NCBI RefSeq assembly: GCF_030272615.1
Contig: NC_081409.1
Location: 206,257,190 to 206,321,189 of the forward strand
DNA from: Cryptomeria japonica
Lineage: Eukaryota > Streptophyta > Pinopsida > Cupressales > Cupressaceae
Length of the DNA stretch: 64,000 nucleotides
Direction: 5' to 3'
The position numbers were made by a program, and so were the translations under genes. Under the pieces are notes generated by a model. That model was not told the origin of the DNA and did no database searches. It saw only the letters and a list, made by a program, of their open reading frames with translations. Shown here piece after piece: positions 34,654-46,877 of the stretch. Position 1 is the first letter of the stretch; every line of letters starts with the position of its first letter.

Positions 34654-35879
34654 AAGCTAGACTTAGGGAGAAGCTAAAACCTAGAACAACTACTAAAAGC
34701 GGGAAAGATAGGTCCCGACAACAAGGCCTGATCAGATACCCAAATACAATGAAATCTCTATGAACTGGAGAAATAGAGAAAACCACGTGGGAACAAAACT
34801 CTACTCCAAAAAGAGATGGAAAAGAACACCACTGAAGCATGAAGAACCTGCAAACTCTGTCGAAGAATAACTGCTGATCTGAAGAACCTCCACTGAAATA
34901 GAACATGACTAGGTAGAGAAGACTGTAATTTGTATGAGTGCCCTCAAATGACACTACTCGAATCAGAAGGCAAACAAGGCAAACAACTGAAATCGAAGAT
35001 ACAGATGGCATGAAAAACCAAAGCCTGAAGAGCTGATCAATCGAACCACAGAAGCATTAGAACCAACAAGACAAACCTCCCCATAATGCTGAAGAGGGAT
35101 AGGAACACTGAAAAGAGCGGCCAAGAAGAACTGCATGACGAAGAACTAGGAACATCAAAGGCGCAGAGACAGTACATGGTGTCGTGGAAAGAACACTCAC
35201 TTGACACACAACATGAGGCGAATATTGTGGAAGGAACACTCACTAGACAAAGGTGGAGGGCAAACAAGGCAAACATCAACCCCCTCATGGCACTTTATAT
35301 GTAGTGCATGTACAATAAGGCACAAGATGTGCATGATCCCAAGTAAACAATGCATGATGGCACTTTATCTCAGTGAGTTTACATAAAGACAAGCTACAAT
35401 GATAAGAAGAAAGGAAATAGAAACGAGAACCAAATTAGAGACATCCTACCTAGAGAAGAGATCCCAGGACCTGAAACAACCAAGATATCCACCAGAGTGC
35501 TGAAAAGCAAAAAACTGAATAAAATATGCATGGAGCAGAATCTGAAAATAAAACTCATATGGCTGGAAAGTACACAGCACACGCTTTCCAAAAATACAAA
35601 CTTTTCGAAAAACGGAGGTCGGATGCTCATTCTATGGCTCCCGGAGTGCAAAAACAAGACCTCACTTTGACTGGAAAAAAACACAGTCAAACAACAAAAT
35701 AGGAAAAAAATACCAACATGACGAGGTCCAACTCAAAACCAGCTTTCCGATGCCTAATCGTTTTCGAAAAAACGACACTGTATGCCCAAGATATGACCAA
35801 AAAAGCAAACCCCCCTTCAAAACAAGACGAAGGGGTAGTCTGGTGGTTGTTCAGGCGAAGGTGGCCAGTGAGTGGCACA
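34654..35879 (-). other. Internal non-coding region next to the 34.6-kb LTR
   Basis: It contains words shared with 24060-24300 next to the LTR of element A. Many short frames, no recognisable domain. A repeated word ggaa(a/g)gaacactcact occurs at 35187 and 35229. Confidence 0.4.
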
Positions 35880-36264
35880 CTAGTGGCGGGCTAGTGGCAG
35901 CGCGGAGCAGGGAGGCCGCGTGGCAGAGCGGCAGCTAGGCGCGGCAGGTGGGCCGGGGTGCTGTGGGCGGCGCGGGCTGGGGAGCTGCGGCAACGGCGGG
36001 AGAAGCCTGCGGCCAGGGAAGCGGCGGGCAGCGGGATCTGGGGAGCTGCGGGGTGCCGAAGGATGACGGTGCGGACGCAGCGGCAAGGGTTGGGGAGGCG
36101 GCTGTGGGCCGGAGGCCGACAGGAGAAGCCGAAGGCCGATGACAACGGGGGTCGGGCCGGCGATAGCTGGAGAGCTGGCGAGGGCCAGAAGGGTGCCACT
36201 GGCGGCTGTACGGCGGGGCCTACAACTTGGTAGGGGGCCCCACGGTACCCTGCGTACCGTGGGG
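35880..36264. other. GC-rich island with terminal perfect hairpin
   Basis: About 360 bp rich in GGC/GCC/CGG words in an otherwise AT-rich region. Several frames are open on both strands only because stops are rare at this composition. It ends with a perfect 11-bp hairpin (CCCCACGGTAC 36238-36248, GTACCGTGGGG 36254-36264, 5-nt loop) followed by A-rich sequence. I recognise no protein. Confidence 0.6.
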
Positions 36265-37831
36265 TTGCCCCCCAAAAAAAACTTTTTGCCAAACAAAAAA
36301 AAAAATTCAAAAAACTTTGCTTTGTTTTTCTCACTCTTTTTTTGATTTTCTTTTTTGAAAAATCAAAATCCGGCCTGCATGCCATAAAAAGGCAAAAAAA
36401 AAAAAATTTGAATTTTTTTCTCAAACTGCGTGCCAGGGCTATACGGCCTGGATCTGGAGAAAAATACTCCCAAAAGCTCAGGAACCAAAACAGGTCAATA
36501 CACAATACATCACGAATGCCAAAATTGGCCACAAAAATGGAAGCATAAGTTTTTGATAGAATGAGATTAATCTCATTACACCACTATGAAATACACAAAA
36601 TTATGCACTTTGAAAAAAACTACACCAAAAAATGTTACCATATGAGCCCAAACAAAACATCATAAGTATGTATAATGAGAACTACTTAGCAACACCTATA
36701 AAAAACTGCAATGACACCAAAATCAATAACCATCTGCACCACTACACAGCTCTCAAAATTTCATTCCAAATCAAAAAAAAAAAAAATTGTTCACAAAAAG
36801 GAGCATATATGATCAAGAACAAAGCCTACAAAGTTCAAGTGTAAAAATCAAATTGCAAATGGAGAGGGGAGCTAGTTGGAGAGAAAATAATTGACATCAA
36901 CAAAAGACAACCAAAATATGCTCCAAATTGTTGAAATATTCCTCCCAAATTTCGAAATTGCTTTTGGAATTCTCATAACCATTGTCCATATGAAAAAATT
37001 GTTTGTTGAACTAAAAAACCACCATGAACAAAAAAACATTGATCTAGAGGTGGAAGTGATTTTCCGAAAGTTATTTAATGACCAGATTTCTCTATATGTA
37101 GGTTGCAGTGCTTGCTAGCAATGTGGTGGTCATTGTTGACCACAATATTGCTAGACAATGGGGATTCTTCCATCAATTCAATAGCCACGTGGAGCCATTA
37201 TGGGGCTACATACCCTACAAATTGTGTAGGATTTCACAAGCCATATTTTTATTTTATTTTCATTTTAAATATGAAAAATTTAATAAAAAATATTCTAATT
37301 TGAACAAGCCATGTAGGAGCTATACTAGAAGATTACATGGAAATATTCCATCCAATCTATATGATGGGGTAGGAAGAAATTTCTCTCAAGGCTCCAAATC
37401 AAGTGCTCAAATTTTGACAAACTAACGATCTTTAAGTTCTTGGACCTTTTGAACACAATGGCAGGGTCATATTTGACCCAAAATGCTCTAAAGGATCAAT
37501 AACCTGCTATATTTGATATGCACCTCTCAACCTTAAACCCTCGTAGAACTAGCCTCCAATGTTCAATTTGAACAAATGAAAAGGTTAAACTAACTTTGTT
37601 GAACATCCTAAACTCAAGGATGAACTTAGATTTACTCTTAAAATCTCCCAAAGCAACCTACAATACAAAGCCACAAAAATTAACCTCCCATAATTTGGTA
37701 TTTCTATCAAGCTTTTTTGATTCTCTAGGTCATCATTTGATGCAAGAGAAGAGAAAACTCAACTTTTAACAAAAACACAAAATCTACAATCTAGATCTCA
37801 CAAAAAAGACTAACAAAAAGCAATCCCACAA
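36265..37831 (-). other. Leader-side internal region of element A, no gene seen
   Basis: A-rich, no coding domain. It runs up to the primer-binding site at 37832. Confidence 0.4.
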
Positions 37832-37843
37832 GCTCTAATACCA
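37832..37843 (-). promoter_or_regulatory. Primer-binding site of element A
   Basis: Minus strand TGGTATTAGAGC, one base from the copia consensus complementary to initiator Met tRNA, abutting the 5' LTR end (CTCTTAAA). Confidence 0.75.
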
Positions 37844-37858
37844 TTTAAGAGTTGTGAT
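37844..37858 (-). repeat. 5' LTR of element A, first segment
   Basis: Fifteen bases, ending in the hAT target gttgtgat. The LTR resumes at 42602 behind the hAT insertion. Confidence 0.7.
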
Positions 37859-38241
37859 CATAGAAACGAGACTCGGACTCGGCGAGGCCAACTCAACTCG
37901 AGACTTGGACTTGACAAAAAAAACTCAGCTCAGACTTGGCAAAGTGAAAAAATAAAGAAATTTAGAGATTTTTAAAGATTTAAAACTTGTTTCATGCACC
38001 CTTTATTAAATACAACTTAAAGACAATAACATCATCAAATAGAAGCTAATTTGATTACATACACAAGTATACATCAATCACATAAGCATAAACGCAAATT
38101 GTAGCTGAAGGAAATAACAAACATAGATATATAAATATTATCAAATATATACAATATTACAAAACTCATGGAATAAAAAATCCATGTCATCATATGATCA
38201 AATGTGCCATACAAATATCAAAAGTAAAAACAACTACAAGC

Positions 38242-38487
38242 CTATGGCTGAGAGGATCCTGCATCCCTCCTACGAAGGCGTCTAAGGCAGTTCCTGGATG
38301 ATTCAACAGCCATAGCCTCTACCTGTGACACCATGCCACCCTCACCAACATCAGGTATATGAATATCTATGTCTGCCTCTAGCTCTATTGTCTTTGCTCG
38401 TGCTCTCTGCTCCTCTACCATGGATACAGACTCAGCTTCTCTATCTGCCTGGTCGACCCAATCAATGTCGTCGTCACAAAAAAAAAA
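38242..38487 (-). pseudogene. hAT transposase C-terminal remnant
   Basis: The open frame on the minus strand runs from 38487 to the stop TAG at 38244-38242, about 81 codons with no start. It begins with DDDIDWVDQADREAE, an acidic segment typical of the tail of hAT transposases after the dimerisation domain. It continues through a Glu-rich stretch to LRRLRRRDAGSSQP at the stop. The catalytic core and BED zinc finger are absent, so it cannot mobilise DNA. The superfamily is independently supported by the 8-bp target duplication. The acidic composition alone would not be enough. Confidence 0.65.
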
Positions 38488-38565
38488 TCAATTGAAAACA
38501 TATTGTAAGTTGTTTTGTTTTTTTTAAACTTAAAATGTCATTGCCACCGGCCGAGTTTGGGAGTC

Positions 38566-41500
38566 TGTTGACGTGTATTTTGTACACAATCATACACAGA
38601 ATAAAATACCTAAAGGTACCTTATCCTCTCTTGAGTAAAGTTTCCAAATGCTGAAGATATCGCGAAAAGGATCAGTCGGAGAAACTTCAAGGTTCTTGTA
38701 TGTAGGGTCTCTACGTGTGGATAAGCTCTCTGTGGTATGATGTGATTTGCTGGAATCACAAGGGGACTTACATTTGATGATTGAACGTCTGATCTGCTTT
38801 GAATATTGCTGGAACACAGGCTCTTACTAGCTCTGATTTGAAAAAAAAAGAAAAAAGACGAGGGCGAGGAGAGGATCTAATCCTAATACTAAGAATGTAG
38901 GAGCAATGAATGATCTTTGATGAAATGCTAACTAGGTCTTGTTTTGACATCGCAAGACCATCTCCACAAGGCTAGTGCGATCTTCGAAGGGAAGCTTTAT
39001 GATGTTCAAATCATCACTGCAGGCATAGACACCATCACGCTGATGCATATCAATGAAGAAGCGATAATTGAAGTTAGGCTTAAGCTGAACGATTCCAGTT
39101 GACTACGCAAGGCAAGTCTGCAATCAACAAACTGCTAGTAGTATGGATATACGAATTTCACCATCAATCAAGCACATTTCTTCCACTCATCTAATAACAT
39201 GAAATCAAATACGAGAAGTATAGAGACCATGCAAATTGTCGAATCGACCCATAAATTTCACCATTTCTTCAATGAAGTTACAAGTCTTTTACAACAACAT
39301 CTTGGCAACAATCTTTGCCTTCTCTCTCTACTCTACTCTAATTGCTATTCTATCAACTAGCTAACTACTCTCTATTCACTAACTCCTTTCTAACTGCTTC
39401 CAACTCCTATTCTATTCTATTTCTAACTCCCTTTACAAATGAAATGCCAGGGCTTATATAGTGCCCTCAATACAATTCGATGGCTAAGATCAATTTGAGA
39501 TCAATGGCCAGGATTCAATAATAAAAACCCTAATTAGGGTTTGTTACAACCATTACATAACATTTAATGCTTGACCAATGATAAAATTGTATTGCTTGGA
39601 CACATGTCCTCTCTGGAAAATTCCACCAATGAATAGCCGGGGTAGGTACATCGAAGTTTGTGTCACCTCCCATGAGTTAGGTACATGGAATCTGGACGTG
39701 CTGAGGTGGACCACACTGACTGGAGAAGTGATGACTAGGATGCCACCTCGTCTGACACCTGTAACTTGGTAGATATTCAACTTGATGTTGTTGAGAAGCT
39801 AGCTTTAATTAATTCTTCTGGAACTATCTGCTTCTTCAACGAACCCTTTGCTTTGACTTCTTGTGTCCTTGATTTGCAAGATGATGATGTACCTCGCCTT
39901 GGAATGCTAGACTGGAGGAGGCCGCCCTTGTCCTTACTTGATCGTCCTTGAGGAGACTGTCCTTGATCTGGCTTGATTTTCCTTGAGGAGAACCTTCCGA
40001 CTTGTAGATCCTTCGAGCTTGGGAGTCGCCATCTTGATACCTACACAACATTTTACAATTAGTAATATATCCTGAAGTCTAAAATTTAAACTTAAAAGGA
40101 AGATTCAAGATTTTAATTAGGAAACTTCATGATAAATCTTGAGTTATCATTTCCTAATTAACCATGTAATACTTAGATTTTTCCAAAAAATGCTTAAAAA
40201 ATCAAACCTTGAATAAGGGTGTCAAGATGATTTTGCCATACCTCTTCTTGAGAATTAACTCTAAGAAATGATGTAAAAATAGATGAATTTTGCTAGGCAA
40301 AGTGTAGATCAAAGCTCTCCCTTGGATAAAATGCACCTCCTTTAGCTTGGAAAAGAACTCCACCTTCCTCTTCAAAAATCTGGAAATTCGCCTTCAAATA
40401 CCTTCAAAACATCTGGAAATTAACCTTCAATCTAGCAAGAAATTCGCCTCTCCAATAGCCTTCAAGATGAATTTCGCCCTCCTTAGTCTCCACACTTGGT
40501 AGAAACTCTCTCCACGCGCTCCTTCCTTGCTCCTCAAATCGCACTTGAAGTAATGAATGAATGATTTGAATTGTGAAACAACACCTCCAATATATAGAGC
40601 GCTCACCATTTCATCTCCCCATAGGCTGACTTGGCAAAATAGGCCAAAAAATAAATAAAAATTAAATAAAAGGAGAGGCCGACTTGATAGAAAAAACATT
40701 AAATAATACCCAAGCGCTCCAATTTTATTTTTAAAATAATAATAATAATTAATTTTAAATGCCTTTATAATTAAAAATTTTGATTTTTTAAAGGCTTAAA
40801 TTAATTATTAAATGTTATGCGCACTTATTAAATGTCAATTTAATTTCAAAATATTTCAAGGTTTTATCGAAATTGGCATTTAATGTGTTATAGATGACAT
40901 TGGCGCCTAGGCATGGCAAGATAATGGACATCAACAAGATCGCTCTGGTCCCTTGGAGAGGGACAGGAGCGCCTTTTCATCTTAGCCTTGCAATCCTTGT
41001 TTTTCACGTTCAAAATCTCTTCCTTTACGTTCAAGATGGCATTTTCATTGGGAATTTAGAGTTTGATTTATTCAATTTTTGGAATGAATACCCCTTAGAA
41101 CCATTTTCACCCTGGTCCCTTGGTGAGGGACAGGAGCGATCTCACCCTTTTTTCATCAACTTGGTGGTCTTTATTACTTTATTCCTCCATGAAACCCTTT
41201 AAATATCATTTTAACCTTGCGTCTTGACTTGGATTCGTCCAAATTTGGAGAGGAAGGTTAGCTAAAGTGTTTTTCGCCCTGGTCCCTTGGAGAGGGACAG
41301 GAGCGATTTTGTAATTATAAGCTCACTTGTGTTTTGCTAACTTCGAAAATTATCTTCAACGGATCGATTGTGCCTTCCTTCATCCACCTCAAACGCGAAA
41401 CTTGCTTTCCTTTTGCCAAAAACTTGTCTTGAGGGAAAATCGCTCTGGTCCCTTGGAGAGGGATAGGAGCTTCATTTGAAAATTGCCCTAGTCCCTGGGT

Positions 41501-42435
41501 GAGGGACAGGAGCGTTTTAGCCAATTTGGGTTGATTTCCTCCTTTGCGAATTGTTCAAGTTATATTCAACGGACAAAACTCGCTTCCCTTGGTCTCCTCA
41601 AATCGTAAAATCACTTAAACCTTGCGAGGATAATGCAAATTTGGAATTCAAGCTCCGGTCCTTCAGTGAGGGACAGGAGCGAATTTTGTCCTCCAGGCCC
41701 AAATGCTTCACTTTTCACCATGAAATGTCTTTGCTAGGGAAGATATCATCCTGCTACACGCCATGAATAAAAGCTCAAGTCCAAGAAAGGTCTAAAAATG
41801 TGTATATGAATAAAATCGCTCTCGTCCTTCAGAGAGGGACAAGAGCGCTTTTACCTTTCTAGACAAAAACTCCATCATTTCATCGTCTTTGATCAAGTCT
41901 GGATGCTCTATCACGTTCATTTTGTCCTCCATCATGCCTTTGATGTCTCAATTTGTCCAAACAAGGTCAGGAATGACTCCACTAAGCCTTTCCGCCCTAA
42001 ACCCTTGGTGAGGGACAGGAGCGATTCGCCTTGGACCCTTGGAGAGGGACAGGAGCGCTTTTCGCTCTGGATCCTCAGTGAAGGACAGGAGCGAAATTTG
42101 ACTTTTTGAACTCTCTATCAGGATAATTTTTATGGAATATAACATTTAAGTATAAGTGACCTCAGACCTCCAGGAGTTATATTGCAAAATCTAGTTTTTT
42201 GAGGTTTTTCAGTTTCCAGACTTAGTCAAATTTCAGGACATTCCAGACTTAGCCAAAATTTCAGGATCAGGACATCACTCGAGCCAGACTTGCTTATCCA
42301 TGTGATCCCCTGGGCGACACTCAAAATGCAAAGGCCAACTAACAAAACCCTAAAAGACCAAAAAAACAAACCCTAAAAAGCAAAAAAGCAAGGGTCCCCA
42401 TTTGCAATGGGGCAATGTGTGAAATGGTCACAACA
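38566..42435 (-). mobile_element. Solo LTR D2, 3.9 kb
   Basis: A perfect duplication gagtc (38561-38565, 42436-42440). Starts TGTTGACGTG, ends GTCACAACA. TATA on the minus strand CTATATAAGCC at about 39451-39462, about 0.9 kb from the left end, so U3 is about 3 kb. The U3 tip hairpin CCCCATT-TGC-AATGGGG is at 42396-42412. Relatives: D1 and D3. No coding region. Confidence 0.88.
40941..42093 (-). repeat. Array of ten 31-bp hairpin motifs, mostly at 166-bp spacing
   Basis: Core on plus: CGCTCTGGTCCCTTGGAGAG then GGACAGGAGCG. CGCTC pairs with GAGCG and GTCCC with GGGAC around a 7-nt loop. Copies start at 40941, 41109, 41275, 41441, 41485, 41652, 41817, 41993, 42027 and 42063. Intervals 168, 166, 166, 44, 167, 165, 176, 34, 36. 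The spacers are strongly diverged; only the pair after 41305 and after 41514 is still visibly alike (tcttcaacgga / attcaacgga). Confidence 0.9.
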
Positions 42436-42601
42436 GAGTCGAGACTCGCCCAGCCTCTGCGATTCTAGGTGAGTTTGAGTCCAAGCGAATTTGGACCCCA
42501 AGCTCGGTCGAGTCCAAGTCCGAGCCCCTTGGACTTGCCAAGACTCACTCAGCTCGGGACTCGCCAAGTCCAGGGGATTTTGCACAATTTTCGTTTCTCT
42601 A

Positions 42602-42647
42602 GTTGTGATAGAATGCTCTTACACCATGCAAAATTTGGCCATGTAGA
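42602..42647 (-). repeat. 5' LTR of element A, second segment
   Basis: Continues the LTR from 37858 (agaatg, accatgcaaaatttggcc) up to the insertion point of element B. Matches 23685-23725. Confidence 0.72.
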
Positions 42648-42803
42648 TGAAAAGCAAAAAGGTGAATTTTCGATGTGTGTTATTTCATATGCAACAACAT
42701 TTATAAAGGATACATGGAGGCAGATCTATAACTGTAGTAACTACACCATAACTAGCAAGCAGTTGATGATCAAACAAAGTAATATATACCTGTTGCGCTA
42801 ACA
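42648..42803 (-). repeat. 3' LTR of element B
   Basis: 156 bp, TG...CA, with a TTTATAAAGG stretch in the middle. Partner fragment at 46795-46872. Confidence 0.7.
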
Positions 42804-42818
42804 TTACCCCCCTTATTA

Positions 42819-44748
42819 CGATGTTCCCACAAAAGTGCCATCGACACAACACAAAAAATCACCTTGCCAGGGGATCTCCCCTTAAGGCTTACAAAACAAA
42901 ATTTGCTATCATGACAAAATAATTACACATTCCTTAGAAGAATTTTCTTTGAAGAAACAAACCCTAAATCAAGTGGAACTCCATCAAGCTACCTCTTGAC
43001 CCTCGTAATGGTGTAGCTCCAAGCTAAATTCCCAAATTCTCTTTTCCTCAAACTCCCGAATCACACACACCAATTTATTGGACAACAATCCACACTGAGT
43101 TGTACACACATACAGCTACATCAAATTGTCTTTTGACCCTGGTAAGGGTATAATTCTCAATCACAGTCTTGTGAACTATTTGGGCAGCAATGCATATTGA
43201 GTTCAAAACCAAATCCCTTACCTGTCTCTAAATATCAAACTTCACAATACATGTATTCTTAAAATTTGTCAACATCAAGAAGGAAAGCAAGAAAAGGCAA
43301 AACTGTTTCTCATGCAAAGCACCATCTCAAAGTGAGAAGCTGACTTGAGAAGATGGAAATTCCTCTAATCTCTAGTGCCTCCAACCTCCAAACCGACAAT
43401 TGCTAGTCCTTACCCAAAAATAGCACCAGAGAGTACTACAATCTTCAATAAAAGGGTAACAAACTCTTGATCAATCACTCTATCACTAAGACCATACTCT
43501 GAAGCTTCCACTGGAGACATGTAATTGTCTAGCAAATTAAAGAAACAGAGTGACATCCAATGCTTGTAATTAAAGTAATTGCACACCAAACTTTCTAGTG
43601 TTCCCTTTGCAAACATCTGACAATGCACAACTTTGTAATTGGATTGAAGTATAGAACTTGCAGACAATTAAGAGGGGTAGCTAGTCCATGTTCCCCAAAA
43701 TTAACTTATAGAACTTGCTGATGATTTAGAGAGGTTGCCAGTCCATGTTTCCCAAAATTAACTTCTAAGCTTTGGTTGATAGCTAGAGTAATTCCATGTT
43801 CGCTTTGTGTAACCTCATCCTTCCCTTTGCCTTCTGTATTGGGATTCACAAATATCAACTACCATGTATCTATGCTTGAATACAACCATTGGAGGAAAAC
43901 TACTAAAAAATGGAATGTGTACTTATTGGTATTCAAGCTGTAATTCTTCTTTTTACCATTGCTAGGATGCATTGAAGTATATTGTCATCAAAATGCATTT
44001 ATATCTTCTCTGTAAGCAACATCCTCCTCTCTTCTCTAATGGCCATGTGGATAATAAAGCACTCTTCAAAATTAATTTTTGCCAGCCATCTAGCTTTTAT
44101 AGATGAAAAGACATATTGGCTGGTACCCTTATCCTATTAAAGTCTTCCTCTTTCAACAGCTATTCAAATGCTTTCTGCTCACTTTCAGTTAAAGCTACCG
44201 TGCGGAGATGCCTTCAAGCATAAAGCCTCAACAAATTTTGTTTTGCTCACTTGACCAACAAAGGTAGGTGAGTACGCTAAGACAGTTGCACCAACAAAAA
44301 ATGCAGGGGAAAATAACAACAAAAACGGTTATGAAAACTAAAGCAGTGAAAAAGAGGTATTATTTAAATGGAGTAGCGATGATTTGGCAGGCAAAGAAGA
44401 GCAAAGACTATGAGAGATAAAAATAGCACAGAGGGTATTGAGGGAATTGGACACTCCTTGCACCCCCTTGGCCTCATAGGACCATTGATCATCCACCATG
44501 AGGTGGTGTGCTTAGAAGAGGACCTCATAACTATTTCCCCTCCTTGTATTGCCTCACTAACCTTCTCATGATTGGTTGCAGCAAATAAGATATTCTTCAT
44601 TCTTGCCTATATCCAATATGTGAGGACTTATGCATACTGTTTATCTATATCAAATATATATACTAGATACAAGGGATGCCTAGTCATGTCACCAAGAAGG
44701 ATGACTACATATTAAATATGTTATTATGCATCTATTATTGGTTTATTA
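42819..44748 (-). other. Interior of element B, no recognisable gene
   Basis: Translation in all frames gives only short runs without a gag, protease, integrase or polymerase motif. Confidence 0.4.
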
Positions 44749-44753
44749 CTATG

Positions 44754-46794
44754 TGAAGAGTTATCCATTAAACACCAATATGCCATGTACCAATGGTTGC
44801 TGAGTTGTCAGACTGTTGTCAGGGACTACAAGTGTACTGAAGCGATATATGTATCCTGAATCAGAGATCTTATGTTCCTTATGCCCATCATTCCCCCCTT
44901 TCTCCAAGGAAGATCCAGCCTATATAGCCATTGGGGTGAAGGGTCACCTCCCTTGCTTATGGTGATGTCCCTCCCAACAGTGGTGCCTCCTCAACTTGAA
45001 GCAATGTTTCTTCCATTAACCCAATTGGCCTGTTAATATAGTAATTAATATTAATGTTATTTATTTGGGATTGCCAACCAGAATAATGGTGCCGACCAAA
45101 ATAAGGGTCTCGACCAGAATAAGGGTGGTGATCATATATCTTTAGTTTGTTATTTATTTGCTAGAGTGCCTCAATTGCTGAGTTAATTAATTACTATCTA
45201 TGCGATTGCTAGTGTCAAGCCTTGATCGCTGCCTTGAATTTAAAATTTATGATGTGTTATAAATAAGACAAAATTTTCTAAGGTTTTATATTATTTCTTT
45301 ATCGAGGCAATGACAAACACATCCACCAAGATATGTTTTAGGAACTACTAGAATACCAGAAAATAGTGGCATTCGTCTTCTCAACATCATTGAAGTCTCT
45401 TCATTTTTCACAATTCTCGTCTATCTATAGCCATGTCCCTTAATATGAAGTAGACTCATGATATCACTGAGCTGCCACACATCCATCCATGGTCTTGCCC
45501 TCCACGTTGAAGTCATGATGAAAGCCCAGGCATAGGTTGAAATGTTTACTCTCAACCACTAAGCCGCTCCAATAATACTATTTGTCACTATTAACATTTC
45601 ATCCCAAAACAAATATTTATTTGGTTCGCTCCTCCGTCAATATAAAATCCAAAATCACTTGGATTATAAAATCATTATCCCTTACACCTTATAATCTTTT
45701 CTCAATGAGACTCACTATTCCAACATATGTGGATTTCACCAAGCATATAAATCAATAGTGTCGTCCATTAATAACATCTTCTGTGAATCACAACAAAATA
45801 TAATATTTCATTGCCCATTCAGAACAAAATCCCGATACTGACAACTCACGATCCCACGTGAATAGAAATGTTCACGGCACTGCCGCCTAGCAAAGAATAT
45901 TGAATGACTTCACATAATAATATAAATCCTCCTCAAATAGTGCCTCCAATATACATATTAATATTTCCAACCTTAACTGCACTATATTGTAAATCCCATG
46001 AGATATAATATTGCACATAGAATAATAAACCACATGTTTGATTTACCCGATGACTATGGGAATATATGGTTTTTGAGAAATATTTCTTATTTCCGTAGTC
46101 GTAGACTATATTAAAGAGCACAATTACTTTTATTACAGCAACCGCTGGAAAATAATATTATTTCTTGAAGCATCTGTATTTTTCCAGTGAGGTTGTCCAA
46201 CATTAATGCAGAATGAAGACAACCACCAAAACCCTTAGATTTCAATATTCTGAAAAGAAGCACCACAAAATAATATACATAATAACATACCAATTATACT
46301 CCGAAATTTGTCTTTTGTGAAGACTTCACCAATTTCTGCAACCCACTCATTGAATCCAACTAAGAAATCTGATTGATTCCTCCAAGTCCAGCTAGGGCAG
46401 ATAGTTTCACTGCCGAAGATAGTGCCTTTGAGTCTCCATCCTGAACTTATGAATCTGAGCGATCCTCAAAAATATTAATGTAAAAATATAAATCATTCCA
46501 TACCATCCTCAAACCCAAAGATTCCCTTTATAACCTTATTTTTTCAATTTCCCGACGGTTGCTCATTAATGACTTTAATTAAAGTCATTTAATTATTATT
46601 TTAATACTTTTGCCATCAAGTGATTTTATTTATATTTTAATATTAACCAAAATCACTTTATTTTTACCAAAAATCACTCTATTTTTAATAATTATTAATT
46701 AAATATCAGTTGCCTTCAATAATTTAAGTCAGCATAATAAATAATTAAATAATTATTTATTATTTCCATTGCTGCCGAAAAATGGGACATTACA
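44754..46794 (-). mobile_element. LTR H, about 2.0 kb, minus orientation, left end tentative
   Basis: The right end is firm: the minus strand starts TGTAATGTCCCATTTTTCGG, directly next to the broken LTR of B. A TATAAAGG box on the minus strand lies near 46526-46534. The left end at 44754 is proposed because ctatg precedes a TG there (44749-44753) and also follows the right end (46795-46799). However, the missing half of B's LTR is not found to the left, so a deletion may have occurred. Confidence 0.5.
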
Positions 46795-46877
46795 CTATGA
46801 CCGCAGTAACAACACCATAATTGGCGAGCAGTTAATGATCAAATAATGTCATATATACCTGTTACGCTAACAATAGA

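Larger units (their letters stand above)
37859..42601 (-). mobile_element. hAT transposon inserted in the LTR of A and containing LTR D2
   Basis: A perfect 8-bp duplication gttgtgat (37851-37858 and 42602-42609). Ends CATAGAAACGAG and, on the opposite strand, TAGAGAAACGAA match at 9 of 12 positions. Removing D2 (38566-42435 plus one duplication copy) leaves a non-autonomous element of about 0.87 kb. Both subterminal regions are dense in ACTCGG/CGAGT words. A transposase C-terminus is still readable at 38242-38487. Confidence 0.88.
42648..46872 (-). mobile_element. Short-LTR non-autonomous element B inserted in the LTR of A
   Basis: It starts TGAAAAGC and ends GCTAACA, flanked by gtaga (42643-42647) and ataga (46873-46877). 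The sequence of A continues across the insertion as in its intact 3' LTR. Left LTR 42648-42803 (156 bp) is followed by a polypurine tract AAGGGGGG on the minus strand (about 42808-42815). The right LTR survives as 78 bp (46795-46872), aligning base for base in length with 42726-42803. No gag or pol is seen in the remaining interior, so it is a TRIM/LARD-like element. Its right LTR was hit by LTR H. Confidence 0.7.

Noticed and set aside
35880-36532. Pro/Arg/Ala-rich frames of up to 213 codons on the minus strand, and matching plus-strand frames
   Set aside because: The openness is explained by GC-rich composition with few stop codons; no domain is recognisable and both strands are equally open.
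40941-42093. Regularly spaced palindromic repeats resembling a CRISPR array
   Set aside because: Nuclear plant DNA inside an LTR with perfect target duplications; the spacers are about 135 bp, partly homologous to each other, and no cas genes are present. It is a diverged tandem array.
42616-42627. gctcttacacca as the primer-binding site of element A
   Set aside because: It resembles the site at 10 of 12 bases, but comparison of the two LTRs of A shows that this block lies inside the LTR; the real site is at 37832-37843.
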